Source: Lachnospiraceae bacterium (GTDB lineage: Bacteria > Bacillota > Clostridia > Lachnospirales > Lachnospiraceae). Taken from it: a stretch of 45,092 nucleotides of DNA. Below the pieces are notes generated by a model. That model made no database searches, had not been told where the DNA came from, and saw nothing but the letters and a program-made list of their open reading frames with translations. This document shows positions 1-8,639 of the stretch, in pieces (the first letter of the stretch is position 1; every line of letters begins with the position of its first letter). The position numbers and the translations under genes were made by a program. The DNA lies in NCBI GenBank assembly GCA_017436305.1, contig JAFSDJ010000015.1, positions 1-45,092 of the forward strand, in the 5' to 3' direction.

Positions 1-3
1 TAC

Positions 4-87
4 TGCCGGCGACCGGAATCGAACCGGTACGATGTTGCCACCACAGGATTTTAAGTCCTGCGCGTCTGCCAGTTCCGCCACGCCGGC
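4..87 (-). tRNA. tRNA-Leu (anticodon TAA)
   Basis: The minus strand folds as a class II tRNA. A 7-bp acceptor stem starts GCCGGCG, the anticodon stem CAGGA/TCCTG encloses the loop CTTAAAA (anticodon TAA, Leu), there is a long variable arm, and the T loop is TTCGATT. The 3' CCA is not encoded: the sequence after the discriminator A is GTA. The Cca enzyme encoded in this window would have to add it. Only 4 bp separate it from the upstream tRNA-Tyr, so the two are probably co-transcribed. Confidence 0.95.
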
Positions 88-91
88 GTAA

Positions 92-173
92 TGGATGGAG
101 AAGGATTCGAACCTTCGAAGGCGGTGCCAACAGATTTACAGTCTGCCCCCTTTGGCCACTCGGGAATCCATCC
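92..173 (-). tRNA. tRNA-Tyr (anticodon GTA)
   Basis: This is a class II tRNA on the minus strand. The acceptor stem GGATGGA pairs with TCCATCC, the anticodon stem CAGA/TCTG encloses the loop CTGTAAA (anticodon GTA, Tyr), and a long variable arm precedes the T loop TTCGAAT. CCA is not encoded. It is followed by tRNA-Leu in the same orientation. Confidence 0.95.
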
Positions 174-179
174 ATGTTT

Positions 180-204
180 GCTGACCTATGATTTAAAGGT
201 CAGC
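180..204 (-). terminator. hairpin between GH13 gene and tRNA-Tyr
   Basis: A perfect 8-bp inverted repeat (GCTGACCT / AGGTCAGC, 9-nt loop) lies 29 bp beyond the GH13 stop codon. It has no U-tract, so it is either a weak terminator or an RNA-processing site ahead of the tRNA pair. Confidence 0.35.
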
Positions 205-232
205 CCTAACAATTTGAAATTATATCACAAGC

Positions 233-2380
233 TTATATAAAATGCAAGAATTTTTTCTGTTTTTCTATATCAGAATCAGGTTTTTTCTTTTTATGCTTTA
301 AAATAATGGCTGAAGTCTTTGGTAACGATATCATAATCTTACCGGAAACTACCGGATATTCAACAATATTGGTGTCAAATCCCTCTGCTGTGGTGAGCAT
401 TAAACGTTCCATCACGCATTCTCTTGGAACACCCATATCCCATACAGTAACTTCCTTCATAATGTCATGTTCGTTATTATTTACAATCACCAAAGTCTGC
501 TCTTCCCGATTAAAACGTCCAAATCCTAAAACATTATAGTCTGCTAACACAAATTTTAAAGAACCGGTTAAAAGCTCCTTATTTTCCTTGTGGATTTTAA
601 TAATCTTTTTATGGAAATCAATCAGCTCTTTGTCCTCATGGCCCCACGGGTAAGTTCTTCTGTTATCCGGATCTGTAAAGCCACAAACGCCTGCTTCGTC
701 ACCATAGTAAATAGTAGGTGCTCCCGGCCATGTCATCTGTACCACAACAGCCTCTCTTAAAACTGCTTTATTCACATTCTGGTTAGCTGCTTCCGGTCCC
801 AGAGTATTTACACGACCTACTACACGGTTGGTTCTCGTTAAAAATCTGGAGTGATCATGGTTAGAAAGCTCATTCATGGCAATCTGTAAGGAAGATGTAG
901 TAAATGCTGCTCCAAAGTGGTGCATAGAGCCCCAGAAGCTATCTGCGTTACCAAGCATATCTTCTCTGAAATCATCACTATGCTTCTGCATACCGGTTAA
1001 AAACCAGGTAAGAGGCTCCATAAAAGCATCATAGTTCATAACCGTATCCCATTCGCCATTTTCAATCCATTCCTTAGGATTTCCGTAGTGTTCTGCTAAT
1101 ACAATGGCATTTGGATTACCTTCTCTTACGGCATTTCTGAAATCTTTCCAGAATCTATGATTCATTTCAGGGCTGTGACCTAAATCTGCTGCCACATCTA
1201 AACGCCAACCATCCACATTGTAAGGAGGGGAAACCCATTTCTTAGCAACCTTTAATACATACTGGTACAAATCCTGTGAGCCTTCATAATTAAGCTTCGG
1301 TAATGTATCGTGTCCCCACCATCCATCGTAAGCATTGTTGTAAGGCCAATGGTCTTCATGGAAGTCAAAATAATTGCGGTACGGACTGTCTCCACTAACA
1401 TATGCGCCTTTTTCATAGCCTTCAAAATTCTCGTAAATGCGTTCTTTATCCATCCATTTATTGAAAGAACCACAATGGTTGAAAACGCCGTCTAAAATAA
1501 CCTTCATGCCACGTCTGTGAGCTTCCTCTACTACTTTTATGAAAAGCTCATTGCTGGCTTCTAAGTTTTTCTTATTTGCCACACGGTTAATATAACGGCT
1601 GGCAAAACGGTTTTCATGCTGGTCAGGACCTAATAACTCACCCTCATCCTCTACAATTTTACCGAAGTGAGGATCAATATGGTCATAATCCTGAATGTCA
1701 TATTTATGATTAGAAGGAGATACAAAAAGAGGGTTAAAATAAATAACATCAATGCCTAAATCCTGCAGATAGTCCATTTTATCCAAAACGCCCTGTAAAT
1801 CTCCGCCGTAAAACTCTCTAACACCCATAGTAGCCGGGTATTTATCCCAGTCGGTTACTCTTGTAACATGCTCACCAATATAGCTGTATTCATCTGTAAG
1901 TACGTCATTGGAAGGATCACCATTGTAAAAACGGTCCACGTAAATCTGGTACATTACCGCACCCTTTGCCCATTTGGGGATTTTAAGCCCCGGAATAAGG
2001 GTAAAATGGTAATAATCCTGAATATCTTTTGCTACTCCCCTTAAATCGTAATAGCAAACGAATTTACCTGTCTGTATCTCAAAATAATAACGTACCTTTT
2101 CGTCATCCAGTTGAACAACATGCTCATAGTAATCAAATTGTTCATCTGTATCACATTTCATCATCAGGTATTTTTCTTTATTAATAACAAGAAAAACTCT
2201 GTCTATATTATTTTTACCTGCACGAAAACGAATAGTTACGGTTCCATAAGCATTTGGTTCCGGAGGATTTACATATTCTTCCGTCATATCCGAAAAGAGA
2301 GCCTTTTTATCAAGTGCCGGTCTCATATTTGCAATGTATTTCTGATTTTGTTCCGCCTTTAAGAAACGACCAAAGTCCAT
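233..2380 (-). CDS. intracellular GH13 alpha-glucan hydrolase (neopullulanase/cyclomaltodextrinase type)
   Basis: This 715-residue protein probably hydrolyses alpha-1,4 (possibly alpha-1,6) bonds of maltodextrins or cyclodextrins in the cytoplasm, as no signal peptide is visible. Residues 1-130 resemble the CBM34-like N-domain of neopullulanases, and a (beta/alpha)8 barrel follows. The GH13 regions are clear: region I DGVFNH (297-302), the nucleophile D395 in GWRLDVA, the acid/base E430 in VLAEH, and the transition-state D509 in NHDH. The ribosome binding site TCAGGAGGT lies just upstream of the ATG. It has its own promoter and a leader inverted repeat (GTTCAC / GTGAAC, 2408-2426). The exact specificity (maltogenic amylase, neopullulanase or cyclomaltodextrinase) cannot be decided from sequence alone. 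Confidence 0.9.
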   Translation of the reverse strand: MDFGRFLKAEQNQKYIANMRPALDKKALFSDMTEEYVNPPEPNAYGTVTIRFRAGKNNIDRVFLVINKEKYLMMKCDTDEQFDYYEHVVQLDDEKVRYYFEIQTGKFVCYYDLRGVAKDIQDYYHFTLIPGLKIPKWAKGAVMYQIYVDRFYNGDPSNDVLTDEYSYIGEHVTRVTDWDKYPATMGVREFYGGDLQGVLDKMDYLQDLGIDVIYFNPLFVSPSNHKYDIQDYDHIDPHFGKIVEDEGELLGPDQHENRFASRYINRVANKKNLEASNELFIKVVEEAHRRGMKVILDGVFNHCGSFNKWMDKERIYENFEGYEKGAYVSGDSPYRNYFDFHEDHWPYNNAYDGWWGHDTLPKLNYEGSQDLYQYVLKVAKKWVSPPYNVDGWRLDVAADLGHSPEMNHRFWKDFRNAVREGNPNAIVLAEHYGNPKEWIENGEWDTVMNYDAFMEPLTWFLTGMQKHSDDFREDMLGNADSFWGSMHHFGAAFTTSSLQIAMNELSNHDHSRFLTRTNRVVGRVNTLGPEAANQNVNKAVLREAVVVQMTWPGAPTIYYGDEAGVCGFTDPDNRRTYPWGHEDKELIDFHKKIIKIHKENKELLTGSLKFVLADYNVLGFGRFNREEQTLVIVNNNEHDIMKEVTVWDMGVPRECVMERLMLTTAEGFDTNIVEYPVVSGKIMISLPKTSAIILKHKKKKPDSDIEKQKKFLHFI

Positions 2381-2451
2381 TTTCTACCTCCTGATAACAC
2401 GTAACGGTTCACTCTTACCGTGTGAACAGCAACGCTGACACTACTTTTTAT

Positions 2452-2480
2452 ATAATATAATATATGCAAATCTTAATCAA
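2452..2480 (-). promoter_or_regulatory. sigma-A-like promoter of the GH13 gene
   Basis: On the minus strand, -35 TTGATT (2475-2480) and -10 TATTAT (2452-2457) are 17 bp apart. The predicted leader contains the inverted repeat GTTCAC/GTGAAC at 2408-2426, which could be an operator for a LacI-type regulator or a leader hairpin. Confidence 0.55.
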
Positions 2481-2493
2481 TAGTTTTTTGCGC

Positions 2494-2676
2494 AACAGTT
2501 CAGCCATGCAGAAATGATTGTGTAAATTGCACGTGACTGCTTGCAGGCTAAGTGTAATTTACACAATTATTTCTATAGGGCGGACGCCCGACATGAATAA
2601 AGTGCCCGGCCACAAAGAATATTTTTAGTCACTTTGTATATTCTGGCACTTTATGAATGCGCATGGCTGAACTGTT
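2494..2676. repeat. cloverleaf-like palindromic repeat element, copy A
   Basis: A 183-bp intergenic element is bounded by perfect 16-bp terminal inverted repeats (AACAGTTCAGCCATGC at 2494-2509 and its complement at 2661-2676). Inside are three further hairpins. The first has 23-nt arms with two mismatches (2510-2532 and 2552-2574). The second is a small GGGC/GCCC stem (2578-2589). The third is ATAAAGTGCC/GGCACTTTAT (2597-2606 and 2645-2654) with AGAATAT/ATATTCT nested in it. It encodes no protein. A shorter relative with similar ends lies at 4780-4895. This looks like a MITE or REP-type element, but the family is unknown to me. Confidence 0.75.
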
Positions 2677-2726
2677 ACTATTTTGCGAATGGCTCTAAAT
2701 AGTTAATTTTCACCAAATCCGGGCAG

Positions 2727-2753
2727 TAAAAAAGACAGCTTTCGTCGGCTGCC
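2727..2753 (-). terminator. terminator downstream of ftsH
   Basis: The minus strand forms GGCAGC-CGACGAAA-GCTGTC followed by six T. It is the likely end of the long hpt-ftsH transcript. A T-run on the other side also allows plus-strand function. Between here and the ftsH stop there is a further inverted repeat (GGGGGGTT / AACCCCC, about 2814-2847) of unknown role. Confidence 0.65.
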
Positions 2754-2918
2754 TTTTTCGAGAAGGTATTTCTTTCTTATGGGGTATAGCAAAAAACTAT
2801 ATAATAATGTATTGGGGGGTTACAAGTGTATTATAGCAAACCCCCATATACCCGTCTAGTCTTACACTGCACAAATATAACAAAAAGTTTGGTATTTTTT
2901 TGTTAAATTTTCACAAAA

Positions 2919-4748
2919 CTAAATGATTGAAGATGATTTTTCCTTAAAGAGAGCCTCAAATTCTTCTCTTGTAATTCTCTCTTTTTCCAGTAATAAATCT
3001 GCACAGGAATGAAGAATTTTTTCATTCTCCATAATAATATCCTTTGCTTTTTTGTAGCAGTCATCAATAATATTTTTTACTTCTTTATCGATTTCTCCGG
3101 CTACTGCTTCGCTGTGATTTCTTGTGTGAGCAAGGTCTCTTCCGATAAAAACCTCGTCTCCTTCTTCATCATAGTTAATCACACCAATATTTTCAGACAT
3201 ACCAAAACGGGTAACCATTTTTCTTGCTACGTTGGTAGCCTTTTTAATATCGCTGGAAGCACCTGTTGTAATATCATCAAATATAATTTCTTCTGCAATA
3301 CGGCCTCCTAAGGAAACCATAATGTCCTGAAGCATTTTTCCTTTTGTTAAAAACATTTCGTCTTTCTCCGGTAATGGCATAGTATAACCTGCCGCGCCAA
3401 CACCCGTTGGTATAATAGAAACGGTATAAACAGGTCCCACATCCGGAAGCACATGGAATAATATAGCATGGCCGGCTTCGTGGTAAGCGGTAATTTTCTT
3501 TTCCTTATCGGAAATAATCCGGCTCTTTTTCTCCGTACCAATTCCCATTTTAATAAATGCTTTTTCAATATCTTTCTGCTGTAAAAATGCTTTATTATCT
3601 TTTGCTGCTATAATAGCTGCTTCATTTAAAAGATTTTCCAAATCAGCACCGGTAAATCCGGCAGTTGTCTGGGCAACCTGCTTTAAATCCACATCATCAG
3701 ACAAAGGCTTATTTTTGGCATGAACCTTTAAAATATCTTCTCTACCGCCCACATCAGGAGCATTTACTGCAATCTTTCTGTCAAAACGTCCCGGACGTAA
3801 AATAGCAGGATCCAAAATATCTACACGGTTTGTGGCTGCCATGACAATAATGCCTTCGTTTACAGCAAAACCGTCCATTTCAACAAGAAGTTGGTTTAAG
3901 GTCTGTTCTCTTTCATCATGACCGCCGCCCATTCCGGTTCCTCTTCTTCTGGCTACTGCGTCAATTTCATCAATAAATACAATACATGGATGATTTTTCT
4001 TTGCTTCTTCAAATAAATCTCTTACTCTGGAAGCACCTACACCAACAAACATTTCCACGAAATCAGAACCTGAAATAGAGAAAAATGGTACATTTGCCTC
4101 TCCAGCGACAGCTTTGGCAAGCAATGTTTTACCGGTACCGGGAGCACCTTCTAATAAAACACCTTTTGGTATTCTTGCTCCCACCTTCACAAATTTTTCA
4201 GGGTTCTTTAAAAATTCTACAATTTCTTCTAAATCTTCTTTTTCTTCTTTTAATCCGGCTACGTCTTTTAAGCGTATTTTACTGTCACCCATGGACATTT
4301 TTGCACGGCTTCTTCCAAAATTCATCATTTTAGAAGAGTTCCCACCGCCACTTTGCTGACTATTGATTAACACAAAGAAAAATACAAATACTATCAAAAT
4401 AATCAGCGCCGGAAGCACGTAGGCCACAAACCAGCTCTCCTTCGGTACATCCTGCATAGTAGTGGGGATATCCTTTTCCCGTAGCATATCCTCAATTTCT
4501 CCTACGTCAGAAACATACATAGTGTGAACAGAGTTATCCTTTAATGCAATTTTCACAACACCGGTGGGCGTTTCTTTATTAGGCTGGATCAAGGCTTCTA
4601 CAATATTTCCTGCCTCATATTCCGCTTCAAATTCATCCCAGCGATAGCCTTGCTGCTTGTTATTTAATGTGGCAATCCATACGGTGGCCATAAGCAACAG
4701 CAAAATAATAATCAGTGTTGAACCAACACCTCTTCCTGTTTTTTTCAA
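2919..4748 (-). CDS. ftsH: ATP-dependent zinc metalloprotease FtsH
   Basis: This 609-residue membrane-anchored AAA+ protease degrades misfolded membrane proteins and regulators. Two membrane helices (about 9-28 and 108-129) flank a small extracytoplasmic domain. The AAA module follows, with Walker A GAPGTGKT (201-208), Walker B IVFIDEID (256-263) and the second region of homology (RPGRFDR, 318-324). The M41 zinc site is HEAGH (423-427). Length and layout are normal for the family. It closes the tilS-hpt-ftsH tail of the block, the same order as in Bacillus. A repeat element lies between it and hpt. Confidence 0.98.
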   Translation of the reverse strand: MKKTGRGVGSTLIIILLLLMATVWIATLNNKQQGYRWDEFEAEYEAGNIVEALIQPNKETPTGVVKIALKDNSVHTMYVSDVGEIEDMLREKDIPTTMQDVPKESWFVAYVLPALIILIVFVFFFVLINSQQSGGGNSSKMMNFGRSRAKMSMGDSKIRLKDVAGLKEEKEDLEEIVEFLKNPEKFVKVGARIPKGVLLEGAPGTGKTLLAKAVAGEANVPFFSISGSDFVEMFVGVGASRVRDLFEEAKKNHPCIVFIDEIDAVARRRGTGMGGGHDEREQTLNQLLVEMDGFAVNEGIIVMAATNRVDILDPAILRPGRFDRKIAVNAPDVGGREDILKVHAKNKPLSDDVDLKQVAQTTAGFTGADLENLLNEAAIIAAKDNKAFLQQKDIEKAFIKMGIGTEKKSRIISDKEKKITAYHEAGHAILFHVLPDVGPVYTVSIIPTGVGAAGYTMPLPEKDEMFLTKGKMLQDIMVSLGGRIAEEIIFDDITTGASSDIKKATNVARKMVTRFGMSENIGVINYDEEGDEVFIGRDLAHTRNHSEAVAGEIDKEVKNIIDDCYKKAKDIIMENEKILHSCADLLLEKERITREEFEALFKEKSSSII

Positions 4749-4779
4749 ATTTTTACTCCTCCGTTTTATTATTTATCGT

Positions 4780-4895
4780 AACAGTTCAGCCACAGCCTGC
4801 ATTATGAGCTGAGCGCCCGTATATAAGCAAAAATAGCTGTAAAAGAACAAAAGCTGTGCAGATTAAACTTTGCCAATGGAATGGTCTGAACTATT
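4780..4895. repeat. short relative of the cloverleaf repeat, copy B
   Basis: The left end AACAGTTCAGCCA is identical to the first 13 bases of the element at 2494. The right end (GGTCTGAACTATT) is an imperfect inverted copy. The interior is shorter and shows little similarity to copy A. It lies between hpt and ftsH, with its right end reaching the hpt stop codon, so it would be present in the operon mRNA. Confidence 0.55.
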
Positions 4896-4896
4896 A

Positions 4897-5427
4897 CTAT
4901 TCCTCTTCCAGCTCAACCTCAGCAATGTATGGGAGATTTCTATATTTTTGAGCATAATCAAGACCATATCCCACTACAAATTTGTCAGGAATCCGGTATC
5001 CTACATAATCCACAAATACATCTACTTCTCTTCGATCCGGTTTATCTAAAAGTGTACAGAGTTTTACCGATGCAGCACCTCTCTCTTTTAACATAGGTCC
5101 AAGGTAGCTTAAAGTTCTGCCGGAATCAATAATGTCCTCTACTAAAATAACATGCTTTCCTTCTATAGAATCGTCTAAATCCTTTTTGATTTTAATTGTC
5201 CCACTGGATACGGTTCCATTACCATAGCTGGATACAGACATGAAATCCACTGTAACCGGCACTGTAATTCTCTTTCCTAACTCACACATAAAGAAACTTG
5301 CTCCACGAAGAACGCCTATTAAATGAATTTCTTTCCCTTCATAATCTTTGTTAATCTGTTCAGCAATTTCCCTGATTCTCTTATCTACTTCTTCCTCTGA
5401 AAGCATTACACTAAGTTTCTCTGCCAT
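4897..5427 (-). CDS. hpt: hypoxanthine phosphoribosyltransferase
   Basis: This purine salvage enzyme of 176 residues makes IMP (and usually GMP) from hypoxanthine/guanine and PRPP. The PRPP-binding motif VEDIIDSGRTL and the base-binding region DKFVVGYGLDY near the C-terminus are typical. I place the start at the ATG of MAEKLSV, because AGGAGG lies 8 nt upstream. An in-frame ATG two codons earlier is only 2 nt from that site. The gene overlaps the end of tilS by 17 bp, indicating translational coupling. The tilS-hpt-ftsH order matches Bacillus. Confidence 0.96.
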   Translation of the reverse strand: MAEKLSVMLSEEEVDKRIREIAEQINKDYEGKEIHLIGVLRGASFFMCELGKRITVPVTVDFMSVSSYGNGTVSSGTIKIKKDLDDSIEGKHVILVEDIIDSGRTLSYLGPMLKERGAASVKLCTLLDKPDRREVDVFVDYVGYRIPDKFVVGYGLDYAQKYRNLPYIAEVELEEE

Positions 5428-6904
5428 GAGCATTTCCTCCTCTAATTGTAAGTTGTAAAACCTTTTTGGTATGTTCTGTAATTTTATAATAATGACTAAT
5501 ACGATATCCTATAATCCAAAGAATGTGATTGCCCTGACTAACTAAATAAACAGAGTCTCTTTTTTCCTTTGGTATCTTCTCATGAATAAAATAGGTTTTC
5601 ACTTTTTTTGTATCAGTCTCGTTTAAATAAAAATAGTCTCCCGTTTCACGGAAACGTATCCGCAAATATTTTTCTATTTTATCACAATCGAACCATTTCG
5701 TATATGGTTTATCCGGAACTTCTCCTTTTTTTTCCAGATAGTCAGCCTTTGCAAACTCCTCATAGGACATTACTTTAGCTGAAAGAATCCTGCCATCCTT
5801 TAAAGGTATTTGTAGTTCTTCACCCGGCTTAGGTAAGCTGAAGCTAACGGAAAATGTCTGACTTTCCTCACTGTTATTTGTTTTTTCTTCTTCAAGAGAA
5901 AAAGGTTTTAGAAAAATTTCTTCATAACCTCTCTCTGCTAATATTTGATAGGGCAGGGAAATCTTTTTTCCTACCGGCATTTCGCAAAGCTTTAATACGC
6001 TGTCTACATGTATTTTTTCTAAATCCTTGTTAGCATTTGCTAACTGTTCTAACGCCTTTTTAATAACACTGCTTCTAATATAAGGATGCTCTTTTTTAAG
6101 TTCTTTTACAGAAATACTGTATTTTCTCCGGTTTTGATTGTGCACGCACTCATTAACAATCCCTTTAAACGCCTGTTCTGTCATCAGGTTTAAATAATCT
6201 TCTGCCTCTCCTAAAAGCTCTGCTGTGTCCGCCATATGCTCTACGGTTTTCTCACAAAGCTCTTTTTCCATAAAGGGAATTAGCTGATTCCTGATTTTAT
6301 TTCTGCTAAAAAGGTTATCCTTATTGGTTTCGTCCGTTACATAGGATAGCTTTTGTCCGTTGAGAAAATTTTCGATTTCTTTTCTTGTTACGCATAAAAG
6401 AGGACGAATAATCCTTACAGATTCATTCTGCCACTGTCTCACCGGCTTTATACCTCTAAGTCCGCTAATTCCACAGCCTCTGGATAAATGAAACAGCATG
6501 GTTTCACTCTGGTCGTTTTTATGATGTGCCAATGCAATGGCATCGGCGCCAATTTTTTTTGCTGTTTTTAGAAAAACCTCATAACGGGCATTTCTTCCTG
6601 CTTCTTCTAAGGACAACTTTTCCTTTTTTGCAATCTCCTCAACAGGAGCCCAAACAAGGTAGCATATATGTCCAAGACTCTCTGCAAACTCTACAGCAAA
6701 CCGGCTGTCAGAATCAGCACTTTCACCTCGCAGCATATGGTTTACATGTACCGCCGAAACCCTAAAATCCATTTCCTTTCCAAGCTGATGCAACAAAAAG
6801 AAAAGACAAACCGAATCTGCCCCTCCTGATAAACCAACCAGAATATGCCCACCTGATTTTACCATATAATATTTTTCCATAAATTGTTTCACTTTTGCAA
6901 TCAT
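5411..6904 (-). CDS. tilS: tRNA(Ile)-lysidine synthase
   Basis: TilS converts C34 of the CAT-anticodon tRNA-Ile to lysidine so that it reads AUA. The N-type ATP pyrophosphatase P-loop SGGADS is visible near residue 26. The C-terminal region (from about 380) fits the TilS substrate-binding domains. I chose the ATG beginning MIAKVKQF, the usual family N-terminus, giving 497 residues. An upstream in-frame TTG at 6943 would add 13 residues, but neither start has a good ribosome binding site. It follows spoIIE by about 50 bp and overlaps hpt. Confidence 0.93.
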   Translation of the reverse strand: MIAKVKQFMEKYYMVKSGGHILVGLSGGADSVCLFFLLHQLGKEMDFRVSAVHVNHMLRGESADSDSRFAVEFAESLGHICYLVWAPVEEIAKKEKLSLEEAGRNARYEVFLKTAKKIGADAIALAHHKNDQSETMLFHLSRGCGISGLRGIKPVRQWQNESVRIIRPLLCVTRKEIENFLNGQKLSYVTDETNKDNLFSRNKIRNQLIPFMEKELCEKTVEHMADTAELLGEAEDYLNLMTEQAFKGIVNECVHNQNRRKYSISVKELKKEHPYIRSSVIKKALEQLANANKDLEKIHVDSVLKLCEMPVGKKISLPYQILAERGYEEIFLKPFSLEEEKTNNSEESQTFSVSFSLPKPGEELQIPLKDGRILSAKVMSYEEFAKADYLEKKGEVPDKPYTKWFDCDKIEKYLRIRFRETGDYFYLNETDTKKVKTYFIHEKIPKEKRDSVYLVSQGNHILWIIGYRISHYYKITEHTKKVLQLTIRGGNAHGRET

Positions 6905-6955
6905 AAATTGACTATAGACTTTTTTTTCAAAAAGTGCAAGCAAATACCATGTTTT

Positions 6956-8134
6956 TTACGATTTTTCCATGATACCAAGCACTATTACTGTCATATCGTC
7001 CATAATTTTTCCCTTGCTTTTTTTAATAGCTTGTCCCAAAATCCGATTTGCCATTTCCTTTGGATTTTCATAATGCATCATGCCAATTCTGTCCTCTAAA
7101 TAGCTGTCGGTTTCTTCTTCATAGAAACAATCCATGACCCCATCCGAAAGCATGATTACATAGTCTCCCTCTTTTAATTGAAGTGTTTGTTTTGACTGCT
7201 TTGCATCTGTAAAAAGCCCAAGAGGTAATGTGCTTTCAGAAAGTCTTTTTACATATTTTCCCCGCTTAATAAAAGAAGGGACTGCTCCTGCCTTTAGAAA
7301 AACGCTATTGCCTGAATATAGGTTGATTTCACACAAATCCAAAGTGGCTGTTCGTGTATTTTCTGTCTGTATCAGCAACAAATCATTTAACATTTCCGAT
7401 GCCGCTTCTATAGAAAACCCGGATTCCAGCAGTTTTTCCAATAGCTCAATTAGCTGCTGGCTGTCTTTGCAGGCGCTGACTCCTGAGCCCATTCCATCAG
7501 AAATAGCGCACACAAAATTGCCCCCATTATACTCCTTTGCCGTATAATTATCCCCTGAAAAAGCTTCTCCCTCCTTAGTAGCCTTTGCCATCCCCGTTAG
7601 CACAGAGTAACTGACTTCTTCTTTAAAAACAAGTGTTACCGGTTCATCTCCCACGTAAAGGACACAGTCCTTTTCCAGCTCCATTTTATTATGGCAAAGC
7701 TTGGACAAAAATTCTCCAATCTGGGATGCCAGGTAAGTATCATGATACATGGCTCGTAATGTAATGCCAATTTCCATATAGCCGTTTTTGTTTTCCACTA
7801 CATAAATGTCCTGCACTTGGAGACCATTTTCCCCTAATATTTTATAAATCTGCTTTTGATGCTTTTCCATATGATAGGAAGTAAAGTATGCCTCTTTTGC
7901 CAATTCTTCCAAAAGTTTTGAAATTTCTTTTAGCTGTTTTGACACCACTAATCTGTTTTCTGTAATTTTTTCATGTATTAGTGTTTCCTGTCTGGAAGTA
8001 TTAAAATCCTCATTTAAAATAAAGGAATAGCTGTTTGCCAGATTTTCTAAAGATTCTGCATAGTTGATTAACCGTCTTTTTCCATACTCCGGCAAAACAA
8101 AGCGGCATACATCCTGTTTGTCATGGACTTTCAT
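6956..8134 (-). CDS. spoIIE: SpoIIE-type PP2C phosphatase lacking the membrane domain
   Basis: SpoIIE dephosphorylates the anti-sigma-factor antagonist SpoIIAA and so activates sigma-F in the forespore. The PP2C domain fills the C-terminal half: SGDNY, ISDGMGSG, MLSDGVMD and the terminal DDMT carry the metal-binding aspartates, so the enzyme looks active. The N-terminal 170 residues resemble the cytoplasmic regulatory region. The usual block of about ten membrane helices is absent: the protein is 392 residues, whereas Bacillus SpoIIE is about 830. The ATG at 8134 follows AGAGGGAAAGACC. An ATG eight codons earlier lacks a ribosome binding site. The position between divIC and tilS is the normal spoIIE locus. 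Confidence 0.9.
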   Translation of the reverse strand: MKVHDKQDVCRFVLPEYGKRRLINYAESLENLANSYSFILNEDFNTSRQETLIHEKITENRLVVSKQLKEISKLLEELAKEAYFTSYHMEKHQKQIYKILGENGLQVQDIYVVENKNGYMEIGITLRAMYHDTYLASQIGEFLSKLCHNKMELEKDCVLYVGDEPVTLVFKEEVSYSVLTGMAKATKEGEAFSGDNYTAKEYNGGNFVCAISDGMGSGVSACKDSQQLIELLEKLLESGFSIEAASEMLNDLLLIQTENTRTATLDLCEINLYSGNSVFLKAGAVPSFIKRGKYVKRLSESTLPLGLFTDAKQSKQTLQLKEGDYVIMLSDGVMDCFYEEETDSYLEDRIGMMHYENPKEMANRILGQAIKKSKGKIMDDMTVIVLGIMEKS

Positions 8135-8168
8135 TGGTCTTTCCCTCTTTCTTAACATGATATCAATA

Positions 8169-8201
8169 AGTATACCTATATTTTCCTGAAAAATCTGTCA
8201 A
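8169..8201 (-). promoter_or_regulatory. Spo0A-type promoter of spoIIE with 21-bp spacer
   Basis: On the minus strand a perfect -35 TTGACA (8196-8201) is separated by 21 bp from -10 TATACT (8169-8174). Bacillus Spo0A-dependent sigma-A promoters of spoIIG and spoIIE have such long spacers (established knowledge). Two 0A-box-like heptamers occur: TGTCAAA overlapping the -35 (8196-8202, plus strand) and CGTCAAA at 8226-8232 (minus strand), about 30 bp apart. Confidence 0.65.
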
Positions 8202-8288
8202 AATGGGGGGCTTCTTTTCTTGTTTTTTGACGAGTCTGATATTTCCTTTATAGATTAAAGATTGTGGTCTTCTCACAATCACTATAAA

Positions 8289-8322
8289 TAAAAAAGCACT
8301 GATGTCCTTTTTCCATCAATGC
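8289..8322 (-). terminator. terminator between divIC and spoIIE
   Basis: The minus strand forms a 9-bp stem GCATTGATG/CATCAGTGC (one G-T pair) with a 9-nt loop, followed by TTTTTTATTT. It starts 3 bp past the divIC stop and isolates spoIIE on its own promoter. Confidence 0.85.
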
Positions 8323-8324
8323 CT

Positions 8325-8639
8325 TTACTCCTGTGTTTTGAAAATAATTTCGCCTTCGTAAACAAGTCCCAGCTTCTCTTTTGCTACTTCTTCTACATAT
8401 GCTTTTGTCTGGGTGTATTTTTTGAATTCCTCAATCTCTTTTGTTCTTTCGTTTTCTGCATCTATTTCTGCCTGAAGCTGTTCCTGTCTTTCTAAATATT
8501 CCGCCTGCTTCTGTTGTAGCTCTATACTGTTAATGGAAACTACCAGAAGCATCATAAGGACAACTACGGTAACTAAAAACATGCCCATCTTATTCTGTTG
8601 CCTTTTTCCGCGAAAGGCGATTCTTCGATTTGCTCTCAT
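8325..8639 (-). CDS. divIC: DivIC/FtsB-like septum initiation protein
   Basis: This 104-residue bitopic division protein has a basic cytoplasmic N-terminus (RRIAFRGKRQQNK), one membrane helix (about 19-37) and a coiled coil rich in Q and E (about 40-70). A short conserved tail (VEEVAKEKLGLVYEGEI) is typical of the DivIC/FtsB family that scaffolds FtsL and the septal synthase. The start is uncertain. I use the ATG of MRANRR, with AAGG 3 nt upstream. A GTG ten codons earlier (8669) is possible but has a poor ribosome binding site. Either start lies inside the end of yabQ. Confidence 0.85.
   Translation of the reverse strand: MRANRRIAFRGKRQQNKMGMFLVTVVVLMMLLVVSINSIELQQKQAEYLERQEQLQAEIDAENERTKEIEEFKKYTQTKAYVEEVAKEKLGLVYEGEIIFKTQE

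Noticed and set aside
306-539. Plus-strand open frame inside the GH13 gene
   Set aside because: It is antisense to a well-supported enzyme, has no ribosome binding site, and no recognisable motif; the same holds for the other short frames opposite or inside real genes.
8135-8324. Possible frameshifted membrane-domain coding sequence for spoIIE
   Set aside because: I looked for hydrophobic coding remnants here. The stretch holds only a terminator, a promoter and AT-rich DNA, and is far too short for ten helices, so a simple frameshift does not explain the missing domain.
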